64,000 nucleotides of DNA from Micromonospora sp. ALFpr18c (GCF_008868155.1 NZ_WBKR01000003.1:1-64000); one strand, 5' to 3'; positions 35,892 through 45,781 are shown, numbered from the stretch's first letter. Program-made: numbers and translations. Notes: generated by a model from the letters alone, not told the origin.

Positions 35892-36398
35892 TCAGCCGCC
35901 GAAGCCGACCCGCTGGGCGTTACCGGCCGCCACGGTCCGCACGGCCAGCGCGGCGTCGAGCGCGGCGACGGTGGCCGCCCAGCCCTTGTCCTCCGCCGAC
36001 CCGGGGAGTCCGGCCCGGTCCCGGGCCTGCTCGATGGTCTCCACGGTGAGCACACCGTGGGCGACCGGCTTGCCCTCGTCCAGGGCGACCCGGGTCAGCC
36101 CGTCGGTGACCGAACGGCAGACGTAGTCGAAGTGCGCGGTGGCGCCACGGACCACCACGCCGAGCGCGACCACGACGTCGCAGCGGCGCGCCAGGGCCTG
36201 GGCGACCACGGGCAGCTCGACCGAGCCGGCGACCCGGGCGACCACGGACCGGGCGCCGCACGCCTCGGCGGCGGCCACCGCGCGCTCCAGCATGTGGTCG
36301 GTCAGGTCACCGTGCCAGCGGGCGGCGACCACCCCGACGGTCAGCCCTGCGGCGTCCACCGCGTCGACTCCCGGCTCACCGAAACCCGCCATCGTCAT
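35892..36398 (-). CDS. ribH: 6,7-dimethyl-8-ribityllumazine synthase
   Basis: The 168-residue protein condenses the RibBA-derived butanone phosphate with the pyrimidine to form lumazine. [20 protein letters not shown] (about 21-40), [18 protein letters not shown] (about 80-97) and VAHGVLTVE (about 112) are family blocks. The ATG at 36398 overlaps the ribBA stop by 4 bp. It is the last gene of the rib operon. Confidence 0.96.
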   Translation of the reverse strand: MTMAGFGEPGVDAVDAAGLTVGVVAARWHGDLTDHMLERAVAAAEACGARSVVARVAGSVELPVVAQALARRCDVVVALGVVVRGATAHFDYVCRSVTDGLTRVALDEGKPVAHGVLTVETIEQARDRAGLPGSAEDKGWAATVAALDAALAVRTVAAGNAQRVGFGG

Positions 36399-37660
36399 GC
36401 TCCGATCTCGTCGTTGGCGACGGGACGCCCCATCGGCGCCTCGGTCACCTCGTCCAACTCGTCCAGCAGGTGACCCATCCGGTCCCGCTTGGTACGCAGG
36501 TAGCGCAGGTTCTCCGGGTGCGCCCCGGCCGGCAGTCCCTCCCGGCCGCTGATGGTCAGCCCGTAGCCCTCCAACCCGGCGCGCTTGGCCGGGTTGTTGG
36601 TCAGCAGTCGCATCGAGCGCACGCCCAGGTCGTAGAGGATCTGCGCGCCGGTGCCGTAGTCGCGGGCGTCGGCGGGCAGGCCCAGGTCGAGGTTGGCGTC
36701 CACGGTGTCGCGGCCCTGGTCCTGCAACTGGTACGCCTGCAGCTTGTGCAGCAGGCCGATGCCGCGTCCCTCGTGTCCGCGGACGTAGAGCACCACGCCC
36801 CGACCCTCGCGTGCGACCCGGGCCAGCGCGGCGTCCAGCTGCGGCCCGCAGTCGCAGCGCAGCGAGCCGAACACGTCCCCGGTGAGGCACTCGGAGTGCA
36901 CCCGGACCAGGACGTCCTGGCCGTCGCCGAGGTCGCCGAGCACCATCGCGACGTGCTCGGCCGGATCGTGCTCGGCGCGGTAGCCGAGTGCCCGGAACAC
37001 ACCGTGCCGGGTGGGCATCCGGGCGTCGGCGACCAGCTCGACCTGCTTCTCGGTGCGCCGCCGGTAGGCGATCAGGTCGGCGATGGTGATCAGCGTGAGG
37101 CCGTGCTCGGCGGAGAACTTCTCCAGGTCCGGCAGCCGCATCATGGTGCCGTCGTCGTTGATCAGTTCGCAGAGCACGCCCGCCGGGCGCAGCCCGGCCA
37201 GCCGGGTCAGGTCGATCGCCGCCTCGGTGTGCCCCGGTCGGCGCAGCACGCCGCCCTCGCGGGCGCGCAGCGGCACCACGTGCCCGGGGCGGGCCAGGTC
37301 GGTCGGGTCGGTCGCGGCGCCGGCGAGCAGCCGACTGGTGTGGGCGCGGTCGGCCGCCGAGATGCCGGTGCTGATCCCCTCCCGGGCGTCCACGGTCACC
37401 GTGTACGCGGTGCCGCGCCGGTCCTGGTTGGTGTGGTGCATCGGCGGCAGGTCGAGCCGGTCGGCCTCGCTCTCGGTCAGGGCCACGCAGACGTACCCGG
37501 AGGTGTAGCGCACCATGAACGCCATCTGCTCCGGCGTGGCCAGCTCGGCCGCGAAGATCAGGTCGCCCTCGTTCTCGCGGTCGGCGTCGTCGACCACGAC
37601 GACCGGCCGACCGGCCGCGATCTCGGCGATCGCCTGCTCGATATCTCCGAAGCTGGTCAT
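36395..37660 (-). CDS. ribBA: bifunctional 3,4-dihydroxy-2-butanone-4-phosphate synthase / GTP cyclohydrolase II
   Basis: The 421-residue fusion has an N-terminal DHBP synthase domain (about 1-205; [11 protein letters not shown] acid cluster near 28, [17 protein letters not shown] near 95). The C-terminal GTP cyclohydrolase II domain (about 210-421) has the zinc ligands in [18 protein letters not shown] and the catalytic [15 protein letters not shown] at 37660 overlaps the stop of a 22-codon ORF. It also lies within an 11-bp hairpin that would mask the start codon. Confidence 0.96.
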   Translation of the reverse strand: MTSFGDIEQAIAEIAAGRPVVVVDDADRENEGDLIFAAELATPEQMAFMVRYTSGYVCVALTESEADRLDLPPMHHTNQDRRGTAYTVTVDAREGISTGISAADRAHTSRLLAGAATDPTDLARPGHVVPLRAREGGVLRRPGHTEAAIDLTRLAGLRPAGVLCELINDDGTMMRLPDLEKFSAEHGLTLITIADLIAYRRRTEKQVELVADARMPTRHGVFRALGYRAEHDPAEHVAMVLGDLGDGQDVLVRVHSECLTGDVFGSLRCDCGPQLDAALARVAREGRGVVLYVRGHEGRGIGLLHKLQAYQLQDQGRDTVDANLDLGLPADARDYGTGAQILYDLGVRSMRLLTNNPAKRAGLEGYGLTISGREGLPAGAHPENLRYLRTKRDRMGHLLDELDEVTEAPMGRPVANDEIGA

Positions 37661-37725
37661 GCCGCCACTCCGCTTCGCTGCGTGGCGGCATGACCCACCA
37701 CGACATCGATGATTCGCTCGCTCAT
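37657..37725 (-). CDS. 22-codon ORF coupled between ribM and ribBA
   Basis: The frame encodes a 22-residue peptide beginning [16 protein letters not shown] and ending SGVAA. Its ATG overlaps the ribM stop, and its stop overlaps the ribBA ATG, both as ATGA. It could serve as a coupling leader so that ribosomes from ribM continue into ribBA and open the hairpin at 37658-37692. It may instead be a fortuitous frame. No similar peptide is known to me. Confidence 0.35.
   Translation of the reverse strand: MSERIIDVVVGHAATQRSGVAA
37658..37692 (-). promoter_or_regulatory. hairpin sequestering the ribBA start codon
   Basis: CATGCCGCCAC (37658-37668) and its exact complement (37682-37692) flank a 13-nt loop. 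In the mRNA the ribBA AUG is at the base of the stem, and the probable GGAG ribosome-binding site lies just inside the loop/stem border. The whole structure falls within the 22-codon ORF, suggesting translational coupling. Confidence 0.45.
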
Positions 37726-38411
37726 GCCACGGCCTCCGTGTAGATGGGCGTACGGGCGGCGGCCGGCCGGGCGGCGCGCGAGGTGCGCCACCAGGCGGCG
37801 AAGCCCCCGGCGCAGAGGGCGCCGTAGATGAGGTACATGACGGCCGACGGGTAGAACCCGCCGCGCAGCAGCAGCGGCACACCGACCGCGTCCACCGCGA
37901 TCCAGACCAGCCAGAACTCCACCCAGCCACGGGCCATGCCGTAGGTGGCCAGCAGGCTGCCGGTGAGGATCCAGGCGTCCGGCAGCGGCCCCCAGGACCC
38001 CAGCGCGGCGAGCACCGGGTACGCCGCGGCGGTGCCGACGGCGGCGGCCAGCAGCATCGCCAGCCGTTCCCGGCCGGTGGCCCACCGCGGCTGCACCGCG
38101 GCGTGCCCGGCGTCGGCCCGGCGGTTGCGCCGCCAGCGCCACCAGCCGTAGACGCTGACCGCGAAGAAGAACACCTGCCGGCCGGCCTGCCCGTACAGGT
38201 CGTGTGCCTGCGGGGTGGCGAACACCCCGCCCAGGAAGACGGTGAGCAGCAGCGCATTGCCGATCATGCCGACCGGCCAGGCCCAGACCACCCGGCGCAG
38301 CCCGAGCAGCGCGGAGACCAGCCCGAACACGTTGCCGACGATCTCCCGGACCAGCACCGGCGAGCCGGCGATCTGCACCTGGGCGTCCAGCAGCCAACCG
38401 AGGGCGCCCAT
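37722..38411 (-). CDS. ribM: PnuC-family riboflavin transporter (RibM-like)
   Basis: The 229-residue protein has about seven hydrophobic segments. The PnuC/RibM-type features are [16 protein letters not shown] near 90, a [21 protein letters not shown] segment (in two parts, near 150-170), and [24 protein letters not shown] near 180-203. PnuC-family proteins inside actinobacterial rib operons (RibM) take up riboflavin. The position between ribE and ribBA, downstream of an FMN riboswitch, supports that over nicotinamide riboside. The start overlaps the ribE stop by 1 nt. Confidence 0.88.
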   Translation of the reverse strand: MGALGWLLDAQVQIAGSPVLVREIVGNVFGLVSALLGLRRVVWAWPVGMIGNALLLTVFLGGVFATPQAHDLYGQAGRQVFFFAVSVYGWWRWRRNRRADAGHAAVQPRWATGRERLAMLLAAAVGTAAAYPVLAALGSWGPLPDAWILTGSLLATYGMARGWVEFWLVWIAVDAVGVPLLLRGGFYPSAVMYLIYGALCAGGFAAWWRTSRAARPAAARTPIYTEAVA

Positions 38412-39028
38412 CAAGCCACCTCCCCGGCCTCGGTGAGCCGGGTGCCGAGCAGCCGCTCCACGTACTTCGCCACCACGTCGACCTCCAGGTTGACCGGGTC
38501 GCCGACGCCCTTCGCGCCGAGCGTGGTCAGCTTGAGCGTGGTGGGGATCAGCCCGACGGCGAACTCGTCCGCGCCCACCTCGGCCACGGTCAACGAGACG
38601 CCGTCGATGGTGATCGAGCCCTTCTCCACCACGTACCGGGACAGGGCGGCCGGCAGCCGGAACCGGACGGTCTCCCACTGCTCGGCCGGCTCGCGGGAGA
38701 TCACCGCACCGACGCCGTCCACGTGGCCCTGCACGAGGTGCCCGCCGAGTCGGCTGCCCAGTGCGGCGGCCCGCTCCAGGTTGACCGGGTCGCCGGGGCG
38801 CAGCGCGCCCAGCGCGGAGCGGCGCAGCGTCTCGCCCATCACGTCGGCGGTGAAGACGCCGTCGGTCGCCTCCACGACGGTCAGGCAGACGCCGTTGACC
38901 GCGATGGAGTCGCCGTGGCGGGCGTCGGAGGTGACCAGCGGACCGCGGACGGCGACCAGCGCCGAATCGCCCGCCGTGGGAGTCACCCGGACGACCTCGC
39001 CCAACTCCTCGACAATGCCGGTGAACAT
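38411..39028 (-). CDS. ribE: riboflavin synthase alpha chain
   Basis: The 205-residue protein is a tandem of two lumazine-binding domains (about 1-95 and 96-200). MFTGIVEELGEVV starts the first, and LGSRLGGHLVQGHVDGVG starts the second. It dismutates two 6,7-dimethyl-8-ribityllumazine to riboflavin. It begins 1 nt after the ribD stop. Confidence 0.95.
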   Translation of the reverse strand: MFTGIVEELGEVVRVTPTAGDSALVAVRGPLVTSDARHGDSIAVNGVCLTVVEATDGVFTADVMGETLRRSALGALRPGDPVNLERAAALGSRLGGHLVQGHVDGVGAVISREPAEQWETVRFRLPAALSRYVVEKGSITIDGVSLTVAEVGADEFAVGLIPTTLKLTTLGAKGVGDPVNLEVDVVAKYVERLLGTRLTEAGEVA

Positions 39029-39029
39029 G

Positions 39030-40091
39030 TCAGCCCTCCCTTTTTCGGGGCAAAGCGGTGATCCGGAGATCCGGACCGACCTGCGTAACGTCGACGAACT
39101 CCAGATCGATCGCCTCAGCGATGGTCGTCACTTTCGCGTCGACCAGAGCGGTCGGGCCGGCGCCGAGCAGCCGGGGCGCGACGTACCCGACGATCTTGTC
39201 GACCAGGCCGGCGGCGAGGAACGCGCCGGCCAGTCGGGGGCCGCCCTCCAGCAGCACCGCGCGGACCCCGCGCTGGTGCAGCGCCGCGAGCAGCGCCGGC
39301 AGGTCGACCTGGCCGTCCGGGTCGGCGCCGACCTCGGCGGCGGTCGCGATCCACGTCCGTGCGGCGCCGTCGCGGACCCGGGCGTCGACCGGGGTACGCC
39401 CCGAGCTGTCCACCACCACCCGCAGCGGCTGCCGGATGGCCAGGCTTCCGTCGCGCAGGTTGCGGGCGGTCAGCCGGGGATCGTCGGCGAGCACGGTACC
39501 CACCCCGGCGATGACCGCGTCGACCGTGCCGCGCAGCGCGTGCACGTCGATCCGGGCCGCCTCCGAGGTGATCCACATGCTGGTGCCGTCCGCCGCGGCG
39601 GACCGGCCGTCCAGCGTCGCGGCGTACTTCCAGATGACGTACGGCCAGCCCCGGCGCATCGAGGTCAGCCAGGCGATGTTGCCGGCCTGCGCCTCGTCGC
39701 CGCGTACCCCCAGATCGACCCGGACCCCGGCGGAGCGCAACGTGGCGGCACCGCCGGAAGCGACCGGGTTGGGGTCGGGCACGGCGATGACCACCCGGGC
39801 GACGCCGGCCTGCACGAGCGCGGTGCTGCAGGGGCCGGTGCGACCGGTGTGGTTGCAGGGTTCCAGAGTGACGACCGCGGTGCCGCCCTTGGCGCGTTGC
39901 CCGGCCTGGGCCAACGCGACGATCTCGGCGTGCGGCCCGCCGGCGTAGGCGTGGAAACCCTCCCCGACGACCTGGCCGTCCTCGTCGAGCAGCACGCAGC
40001 CGACCACCGGGTTGGGACTGGTCGTGCCCAGCCCACGTGCGGCCAGCTCGATCGCACGCCGCATCGCCTCATCGACGGAGACGCTGGCCAT
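39030..40091 (-). CDS. ribD: bifunctional diaminohydroxyphosphoribosylaminopyrimidine deaminase / reductase
   Basis: The 353-residue protein has an N-terminal cytidine-deaminase-type zinc domain (PHAEIVAL near 49; TLEPCNHTGRTGPC near 75-88) and a C-terminal HTP reductase domain (KYAATLDGRSAAADG near 155; LLEGGPRLAGAFL near 280). It is the first gene of the rib operon. ATG at 40091 lies about 165 nt downstream of the FMN riboswitch. Confidence 0.96.
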   Translation of the reverse strand: MASVSVDEAMRRAIELAARGLGTTSPNPVVGCVLLDEDGQVVGEGFHAYAGGPHAEIVALAQAGQRAKGGTAVVTLEPCNHTGRTGPCSTALVQAGVARVVIAVPDPNPVASGGAATLRSAGVRVDLGVRGDEAQAGNIAWLTSMRRGWPYVIWKYAATLDGRSAAADGTSMWITSEAARIDVHALRGTVDAVIAGVGTVLADDPRLTARNLRDGSLAIRQPLRVVVDSSGRTPVDARVRDGAARTWIATAAEVGADPDGQVDLPALLAALHQRGVRAVLLEGGPRLAGAFLAAGLVDKIVGYVAPRLLGAGPTALVDAKVTTIAEAIDLEFVDVTQVGPDLRITALPRKREG

Positions 40092-40253
40092 CGCGCTTCC
40101 CTGCCCTCTCACTCGCCGGTCCGCGCGCGGGCGGTCAGGGAGGCGGCATGGGCCGCGGGCAGGCGGTGGCGGATTCCGGGTACGGCAGGGCCGCCCCGGG
40201 GGGTCGGCACGGCACGCTGACGCCAGCGGCCGGCTCGGACCCGTCCGTCCCGC

Positions 40254-40416
40254 GCGCTGTCTCCCATCCGGACTGTCTGGGCGCGGACGAACCGCCCCCA
40301 ACCGTCGGCCCCGGATTTTCACCAGGTCCACCGGACGACAGAGCCGTCCGGGTCGCGGGCTGACCACGGTCGGACCGTGGATCACCGCCGGTTCGGAATT
40401 TCACCGAGTCCCGCCA
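40254..40416 (-). ncRNA. FMN riboswitch (RFN element)
   Basis: On the minus strand the conserved blocks occur in order: CTCGGTGAAATTCCGAACC-GGCGGT (about 40411-40387), GGTGGACCTGGTGAAAATCCGG near 40335-40314, GGCCGACGGTT near 40311-40301, and the closing GGATGGGAGACAG (40271-40258). This is the RFN element that senses FMN and controls riboflavin genes. It precedes ribD by about 160 nt and so governs the five-gene operon by termination or by masking the ribosome-binding site. Confidence 0.95.
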
Positions 40417-40502
40417 GCGCGTGGTGGGTACACCGGAAGTCTTACACGCTTCTCCGGCTCCGACACCTTCTAGGCGAGCTACTTCACAGCGGGAATCACG
40501 CC

Positions 40503-41459
40503 TCAGGTGACGCCGCGCCGCCGGTCCACCGCCACGTACGACCCGGGCTGACTCTTGGCCACCGTCTTCATCTCCGAGGCCACCGCGATCGCTTCCAGAG
40601 GGTCGGTGAACCGCTTGCCGGCGTCGGAGAGGGAGACCCCGATGGAGAGGGTGACCAGGGCGGCCCGGCGGATGGCGCCGCGCCGGTCCTTCAGCTCCAC
40701 GAAGCCCCGCTCCCGGTCGGTCGGGTCGTAGAGGGTGTCGGCCGACTTCTCGAAGTCGACGACGGCCCGGGAGGTCAACGGACGGACCTGGTCGGGAGCG
40801 CAGACGATGACGAAGTCGTCGCCGCCGACATGGCCGAGGAAGGCCGGCGGCAGACCCACCGCCACCACGGCCCGATGCAGGCTGCGGGCCAGCGCGGAGA
40901 TGAAGTCGTCGCCGCGCACGAAGCCGTACCGGTCGTTGACGCTCTTGAACCGGTCGATGTCGATGTAGCCGACCGCGTAGTCCACACCCTGCCGGACCCG
41001 GTCGCTGATCTCCCGACGGATCCGGCTGTTGCCGGGCAGCCCGGTCAGGGGGGAGACCTCCCGGAACTCCTTGTTGCGGCGCAGGGTCGACGAGACCCGG
41101 GCCACCAGCTCGGCGGTGTCGAACGGCTTGACCAGGTAGTCGTCGGCACCGGCGCTGAGCCCGTGCACCTTGTCCACGGTCATGCCCTTCGCGGTCAGCA
41201 TGATCACCGGCAGGGCGGAGGTCATCGGGTCGGCGCGCAGCCGCCGGGTCAGCTCCAGCCCGTCGATCCGGGGCATCATCAGGTCGACCACGGCCAGGTC
41301 GGGCCGCTGCCGTTCGATGACCTCCAGGGCCTCCTGGCCGTCGCTGGCATGGATGACGTCGAAGCCGTGCAGCCGCAGGTTGAACTCGACGAAACGAGCG
41401 ATGTCGTCGTCGTCGTCGACGACGAGGATGATGTCCTTGCGGTCGCCGTCCGGATCCAT
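40503..41459 (-). CDS. response regulator with degenerate GGDEF domain
   Basis: The 318-residue protein has a receiver domain (about 8-125) with the acidic pocket DDDDD at 15-19, phospho-acceptor Asp59 in VVDLMMP and Lys111 in YLVKPFD. A GGDEF-like domain (about 138-300) follows. The signature is GGDDF (212-216) rather than GG[DE]EF, and I see no RxxD I-site before it, so cyclase activity is doubtful. It starts 1 nt after the rpe stop. No histidine kinase gene is adjacent. Confidence 0.88.
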   Translation of the reverse strand: MDPDGDRKDIILVVDDDDDIARFVEFNLRLHGFDVIHASDGQEALEVIERQRPDLAVVDLMMPRIDGLELTRRLRADPMTSALPVIMLTAKGMTVDKVHGLSAGADDYLVKPFDTAELVARVSSTLRRNKEFREVSPLTGLPGNSRIRREISDRVRQGVDYAVGYIDIDRFKSVNDRYGFVRGDDFISALARSLHRAVVAVGLPPAFLGHVGGDDFVIVCAPDQVRPLTSRAVVDFEKSADTLYDPTDRERGFVELKDRRGAIRRAALVTLSIGVSLSDAGKRFTDPLEAIAVASEMKTVAKSQPGSYVAVDRRRGVT

Positions 41460-41460
41460 C

Positions 41461-42141
41461 TCAGGCCCCGGCGGTCGCGCGTTCCGCCAGTGCCCGCAGG
41501 TGCCGCACGGCCTGGGCCGGGTCGGCGGCGCCGTAGACGGCGGTGCCGGCCACGAACGCGTCGGCGCCGGCGGACGCCGCCTGCTCGATGGTGTCGGCGG
41601 CGATCCCGCCGTCCACCTCGATGCGCAGCTCCAGGTGCCCGGCGTCGACGTGCCGGCGGGCGGCACGCACCTTGTCCAGCAACTGCGGGATGAACCGCTG
41701 GCCGCCGAAGCCCGCCTTGATCGTCATGATCAGGAGGGTGTCGAAGCTGGGCAGCAGGTCCAGGTACGGCTCGATCGGAGTGTCCCGGTCGATGGCCAGC
41801 CCGGCCTTCGCGCCGGCCGAACGCAGGTCCTTGGCCAACGCCACCGGGTCGTCGCACGCCTCGGCGTGAAACGTCACGTTGTACGCCCCGGCGTCGGCGT
41901 AACCGGGGGCCCACCGACGCGGATCCTCGATCATCAGGTGCACGTCGAAGGGCATCTCGGTGACCGCCCGCAGGCTCTGCACCACGGGCAGCCCGATGGT
42001 CAGGTTCGGCACGAAATGGTTGTCCATCACATCCACGTGCAGCCAGTCCGCGGCGTCCTCGACGGCACGGACCTCTTCGGCGAGATGGGCGAAATCGGCG
42101 GCCAGGATGCTCGGCGCGACGATCGGCGGCGGTACGGTCAC
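41461..42141 (-). CDS. rpe: ribulose-phosphate 3-epimerase
   Basis: The 226-residue TIM-barrel enzyme has [13 protein letters not shown] (about 8-20), [16 protein letters not shown] (about 36-51), [10 protein letters not shown], and [17 protein letters not shown] (about 140). It interconverts ribulose-5-P and xylulose-5-P, which links to riboflavin synthesis, since RibBA uses ribulose-5-P. GTG at 42141 gives a normal-length protein; the frame is open further upstream without family similarity. Confidence 0.95.
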   Translation of the reverse strand: MTVPPPIVAPSILAADFAHLAEEVRAVEDAADWLHVDVMDNHFVPNLTIGLPVVQSLRAVTEMPFDVHLMIEDPRRWAPGYADAGAYNVTFHAEACDDPVALAKDLRSAGAKAGLAIDRDTPIEPYLDLLPSFDTLLIMTIKAGFGGQRFIPQLLDKVRAARRHVDAGHLELRIEVDGGIAADTIEQAASAGADAFVAGTAVYGAADPAQAVRHLRALAERATAGA

Positions 42142-42394
42142 GGGGCCAGTGTACGAACGCGGCCACCCGCCGCCCGCATCGCGGCACCATCTCCGACGCG
42201 CTGTGATGCGGCAGTGACCAGTGGTGCAGAATTGGTCGACCCGGTCCGGTGAATCCGGACGAAGAGACATCAGCGACTGGCCGATCGACGGAAACGCGAC
42301 GACACTCCAACGGGGATGGTGCCTTAGGCTGCACGCCCGCCGGGGTTTCGCCGCGGGGGCGGTGACCGGCCGTCAGCTCCCGGGAGGGCGGACG

Positions 42395-43285
42395 ATGCGA
42401 CGGTGGCTTCCAGTGCTGGCGCTGGCCTGCGTCACGACGGTGCTGCTGGCCGGCTGCGGTCCGGCGCGAGGCGCGGACGGCGATCTGACCGACGACTGGC
42501 CCGAACTGGGCGCCCCGAAGCCGTTCACCCCCGCCACCGACACCTGCCTGCCCCGCATCACCTCGATCGTGCAGGCCAGCACGTACGAGACGGTGGACTG
42601 CGCGCGCAGCCACCTGGCCGAGTCGATCCACGTCGGCGCGTTCACCGGCCCCGCCGCGAAGGCCGGGGCGCGACCCGGGCCGGGCTCACCGGCGCTGCGC
42701 GCCGCCCGCGGCGAGTGTGACCAGCGGGCCCGGGAGATGCTCGGCGGCGACTGGCACACGGCCCGGCTCACCCTGTCGCTCGCGCTGCCCTCGGCGCCCG
42801 CCTGGGCCGGCGGCGCCCGCTGGTTCCGTTGCGACCTGAGCGAGACCGACAGCATCGACAACACCCGGCCGGTGAACCGCAGCGGCAGCCTGCGCGGGGC
42901 ACTGATCGGCGACGCCCCCCTCACCCACCGCTGCTTCGATCCCAAGCTGATCGGCGACAACCTCAACTACATGGCGCCGGTGCTCTGCACCGAGCCGCAC
43001 CGCGCCGAGTTCGTCGGCGTCTACGTGGAACGGGACATGAGCTGGGTGGAGTTCACCCGCTCCGCCGAGCAGGCGCACCGACGCTGCATGGCGCTGATCG
43101 CCGGGTACGCCGCCGTGCCGAACAACGCCGACCTGCCGTACCGGGCCGGGTCCATCTACTACCCACCGTCGCAACGGGAATGGGAGGAGGGCGACCGTGG
43201 TGTGCGGTGTTTCCTGTGGAGCGACGACCGCAAACTCACCCGCTCGATGCGCGGTGCGGGCCCCGAGGGACTACCCGCGATCTGA
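42395..43285 (+). CDS. septum-formation-family lipoprotein, first tandem copy
   Basis: The 296-residue protein has a lipoprotein signal (VLALACVTTVLLAGC, lipid Cys near residue 21). It also has eight later cysteines (including TCLP, VDCARSH, GECDQ, WFRCD, HRCFDPK, VLCTEPH, RRCMAL, VRCFLW) in the pattern of actinobacterial septum-formation proteins, a family named without firm function. GGGAGG precedes the ATG. It is followed 84 nt later by a same-length paralogue. Confidence 0.8.
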   Translation: MRRWLPVLALACVTTVLLAGCGPARGADGDLTDDWPELGAPKPFTPATDTCLPRITSIVQASTYETVDCARSHLAESIHVGAFTGPAAKAGARPGPGSPALRAARGECDQRAREMLGGDWHTARLTLSLALPSAPAWAGGARWFRCDLSETDSIDNTRPVNRSGSLRGALIGDAPLTHRCFDPKLIGDNLNYMAPVLCTEPHRAEFVGVYVERDMSWVEFTRSAEQAHRRCMALIAGYAAVPNNADLPYRAGSIYYPPSQREWEEGDRGVRCFLWSDDRKLTRSMRGAGPEGLPAI

Positions 43286-43369
43286 GTATCGGTGCCGTAT
43301 GCTGCTGCGCCGTGGCGCTACCGACCAGCCGAGGGTCGGCCGGAGGCCACCAGCGGCGGGAGGTCGACG

Positions 43370-44260
43370 ATGCGACGGTGGTTGACGGCGGTGGCCGGGG
43401 GCGCGGCGGTGGCCCTGGCGCTCGCCGGGTGTGGCGCACCGGCCGGAGTCGACCGTGACCTCACCGACGACTGGCCGGCGCCCGTCGCGGCGCAGCAGTT
43501 CGTGCCCGCCGCCGACGTCTGCCACCACTCCTCCCAGCAGGTCGGTTTCCTGACCGGCTACAACCCGATGGCGTGTGCCGAGTCGCACCGGGTGGAAACC
43601 ATGTTCGTCGGCACCCTCACCGGGCCGGGAGCGGAGCGCGGCACGCCCCCGCCGCCCGGCTCGGAGGGCATGCGGGCCGCGCAGGCGAGCTGCGACAAGG
43701 AGGTCAACAAGGCCGTCGGCGCCGACTGGCGCTCCGGTCGGCTCGGCCTGACCGTCGTGCTGCCCTCGCCGCAGGCCTGGACCGGCGGGGCCCGCTGGTA
43801 CCGCTGCGACGTCACTGAGGTCGCCAGCATCGACGACACCGCCGTCGACCTGCGCACCGGCAGCCTCCGGGGGGCGTTGATCGGGGCGGCGCCGTTGGCG
43901 TACCGCTGCTTCAACCCGAAGCTCGTCAAGGACGACATCGACGAGATGGTCACGGTGCCGTGCACCGCCAAGCACCACGCCGAGTTCGTCGGGATCTGGC
44001 AGGCCCCGGACATCAGCTACGCCGAGTTCACCCGCACCACCAAGCGGACCCACCGGGCCTGCCAGACGATGACCGCGACGTTCGCCAAGGTGCCGGACAA
44101 CGCGCAGCTCGACTTCCGCGCCGGAACGATCTACTACCAGCCGTACGAGCAGGAGTGGAAGAACGGCAACCGCGGTGTGCAGTGCTTCCTGTGGATCAGC
44201 GACCGGGACCTGACCCGTTCGCTGCGCAACGCGGGCACGAAGGGCCTCCCGGTCACCTGA
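43370..44260 (+). CDS. septum-formation-family lipoprotein, second tandem copy
   Basis: This 296-residue paralogue starts MRRWLTAVAGGAAVALALAG, with the lipid Cys at the same place as in the upstream copy. It keeps all eight later cysteines and shared blocks (DLTDDWP, GSLRGALIG, AGTIYYQP versus AGSIYYPP, RGVQCFLW). The pair is an intact tandem duplication that has diverged considerably. A GGGAGG site precedes the ATG. A 13-bp hairpin follows. Confidence 0.8.
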   Translation: MRRWLTAVAGGAAVALALAGCGAPAGVDRDLTDDWPAPVAAQQFVPAADVCHHSSQQVGFLTGYNPMACAESHRVETMFVGTLTGPGAERGTPPPPGSEGMRAAQASCDKEVNKAVGADWRSGRLGLTVVLPSPQAWTGGARWYRCDVTEVASIDDTAVDLRTGSLRGALIGAAPLAYRCFNPKLVKDDIDEMVTVPCTAKHHAEFVGIWQAPDISYAEFTRTTKRTHRACQTMTATFAKVPDNAQLDFRAGTIYYQPYEQEWKNGNRGVQCFLWISDRDLTRSLRNAGTKGLPVT

Positions 44261-44271
44261 CCGGCCGCACG

Positions 44272-44302
44272 ACCGCACCCGGCCGGGTCGGCCGGGTGCG
44301 GT
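44272..44302. terminator. bidirectional 13-bp hairpin
   Basis: ACCGCACCCGGCC (44272-44284) pairs perfectly with 44290-44302 over GGGTC. It lies between the stops of the lipoprotein gene and the convergent rsmB gene, so it can end both transcripts. Confidence 0.8.
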
Positions 44303-44344
44303 GCCGTGTCGGCCCGTGCGTCAGCTCTCCGCGCAGGACGGCGG

Positions 44345-45781
44345 TCAGCCCTTGCGCAGGACGGCGAGGAACATCGCGTCGGTGCCGTGCCGGTGCGGCC
44401 AGAGCTGCACGGTCGGGCCGTCGCCCAGGCCGGGCATACCGGCCGGCAGCAACGGTCGGGCGTCGACGAAGTCCACCGACACACCGCTGCGGCGAGCCGC
44501 CTCGGTCACCGTCACGTGCGTCTCGACGGTGTGCGGCGAGCAGGTGACGTAGGCGACCAGACCACCCGGGCGCACCGCCCGCAGCGCCGCGCCGAGCAGC
44601 TCGCGTTGCAGCCGGGTCAGCGGCGGCAGGTCGGATGGCTGGCGACGCCACCGTGACTCCGGCCGGCGGCGCAGCGACCCGAGCCCGGTGCACGGGGCGT
44701 CCACCAGGACCCGGTCGAAGTGCCCCTCGGGCAGCTTCGGGTCCGCGCCGACCTCACGGCCGTCGGTGGCCAGCACGGCCACCGGCAGCCCCCGGGTCGC
44801 CTGGGACACCAGCCGGGCGCGGTGCTCGGCCACCTCCACCGCGGTCACCCGGGCACCACGCTGCGCGGCCAGCGCGCCGAGCAGCCCGGCCTTGCCGCCG
44901 GGGCCGGCGCACAGGTCCAGCCAGCGCCCGTCCGGGCCGTCGAGCGGCGCGTCGGCCAGGGCGGCGGCCACCAGTTGGGAGCCCTCGTCCTGGACGTGGG
45001 CGCGGCCGTCGACCACCGCCGGCACATCGCCCGGCGAGCCACCGGGCAGATAGACGGCGTACGGCGAGAACGCGCCCGGCGCACCGCCGACCTGGTCGGC
45101 CAGCTCGACCGGGTCGATCAGGCCGGGCCGGGCGCACAGGTGCACCGGCGGACGCTCGTTGTCCTCGATCAGAAGGCGGGCCGTCTCGCCCAGATCACCG
45201 TCGAGCGCCTCGGAGAAGGCCCGCACGATCCACTGCGGGTGGCTGTACGCGACCGCCAGGTGCCCGACCGGGTCGGTCTCCATCGGCGGGGCGAGCTTCG
45301 CCACCCAGCCGTCGGAGTCGAGGGTCGACACCTCCCGCAGCACCGCGTTGGCGAACCCGGTCGCACCCGGCGCGACCGAGCGGACCAGGTCCACCGTCGA
45401 CGAGACCGCGGCGTGCGCCGGCACACGGGTGTGCAGGAGCTGGTACGCCCCGAGCCGCAGCGCGTCACGCACCGGCGGGTCGATCCGGGCCACGTCCCGG
45501 CCGGCCGCGTCGGTGAGGATCGCGTCCAACGTGCCCAGGTGACGCAGGGTGCCGTAGGTCAGCTCGGTGGCGAACGCCGCGTCCCGGCCGAACAGGCCCT
45601 CCTCGCGCAGGATGATCGGCAGCACCAGGTTGGCGAACGCGTCGTCGCGGTGCACGGCGGCCACCGCCTCGTACGCCGCGCGGCGCGGCCGGTCCAGCGG
45701 CGGTCGTACCGGCCGGCGGTCCGCGCCGCGACCGGCGGGCGGGCCGGAGCGCGGCGGGCGCGTCCCCTCCGGGGCGCTCAC
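44345..45781 (-). CDS. rsmB: 16S rRNA m5C967-type methyltransferase (RsmB/Fmu)
   Basis: The 478-residue protein has an N-terminal NusB-like RNA-binding domain (about 30-165; [20 protein letters not shown]) and a SAM-dependent m5C methyltransferase domain. The methyltransferase domain shows [16 protein letters not shown] near 290, [16 protein letters not shown] with the PC motif near 365, and the catalytic Cys in [12 protein letters not shown] near 420. GTG at 45781 overlaps the fmt stop (GTGA). It is the third gene of def-fmt-rsmB. Confidence 0.93.
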   Translation of the reverse strand: MSAPEGTRPPRSGPPAGRGADRRPVRPPLDRPRRAAYEAVAAVHRDDAFANLVLPIILREEGLFGRDAAFATELTYGTLRHLGTLDAILTDAAGRDVARIDPPVRDALRLGAYQLLHTRVPAHAAVSSTVDLVRSVAPGATGFANAVLREVSTLDSDGWVAKLAPPMETDPVGHLAVAYSHPQWIVRAFSEALDGDLGETARLLIEDNERPPVHLCARPGLIDPVELADQVGGAPGAFSPYAVYLPGGSPGDVPAVVDGRAHVQDEGSQLVAAALADAPLDGPDGRWLDLCAGPGGKAGLLGALAAQRGARVTAVEVAEHRARLVSQATRGLPVAVLATDGREVGADPKLPEGHFDRVLVDAPCTGLGSLRRRPESRWRRQPSDLPPLTRLQRELLGAALRAVRPGGLVAYVTCSPHTVETHVTVTEAARRSGVSVDFVDARPLLPAGMPGLGDGPTVQLWPHRHGTDAMFLAVLRKG

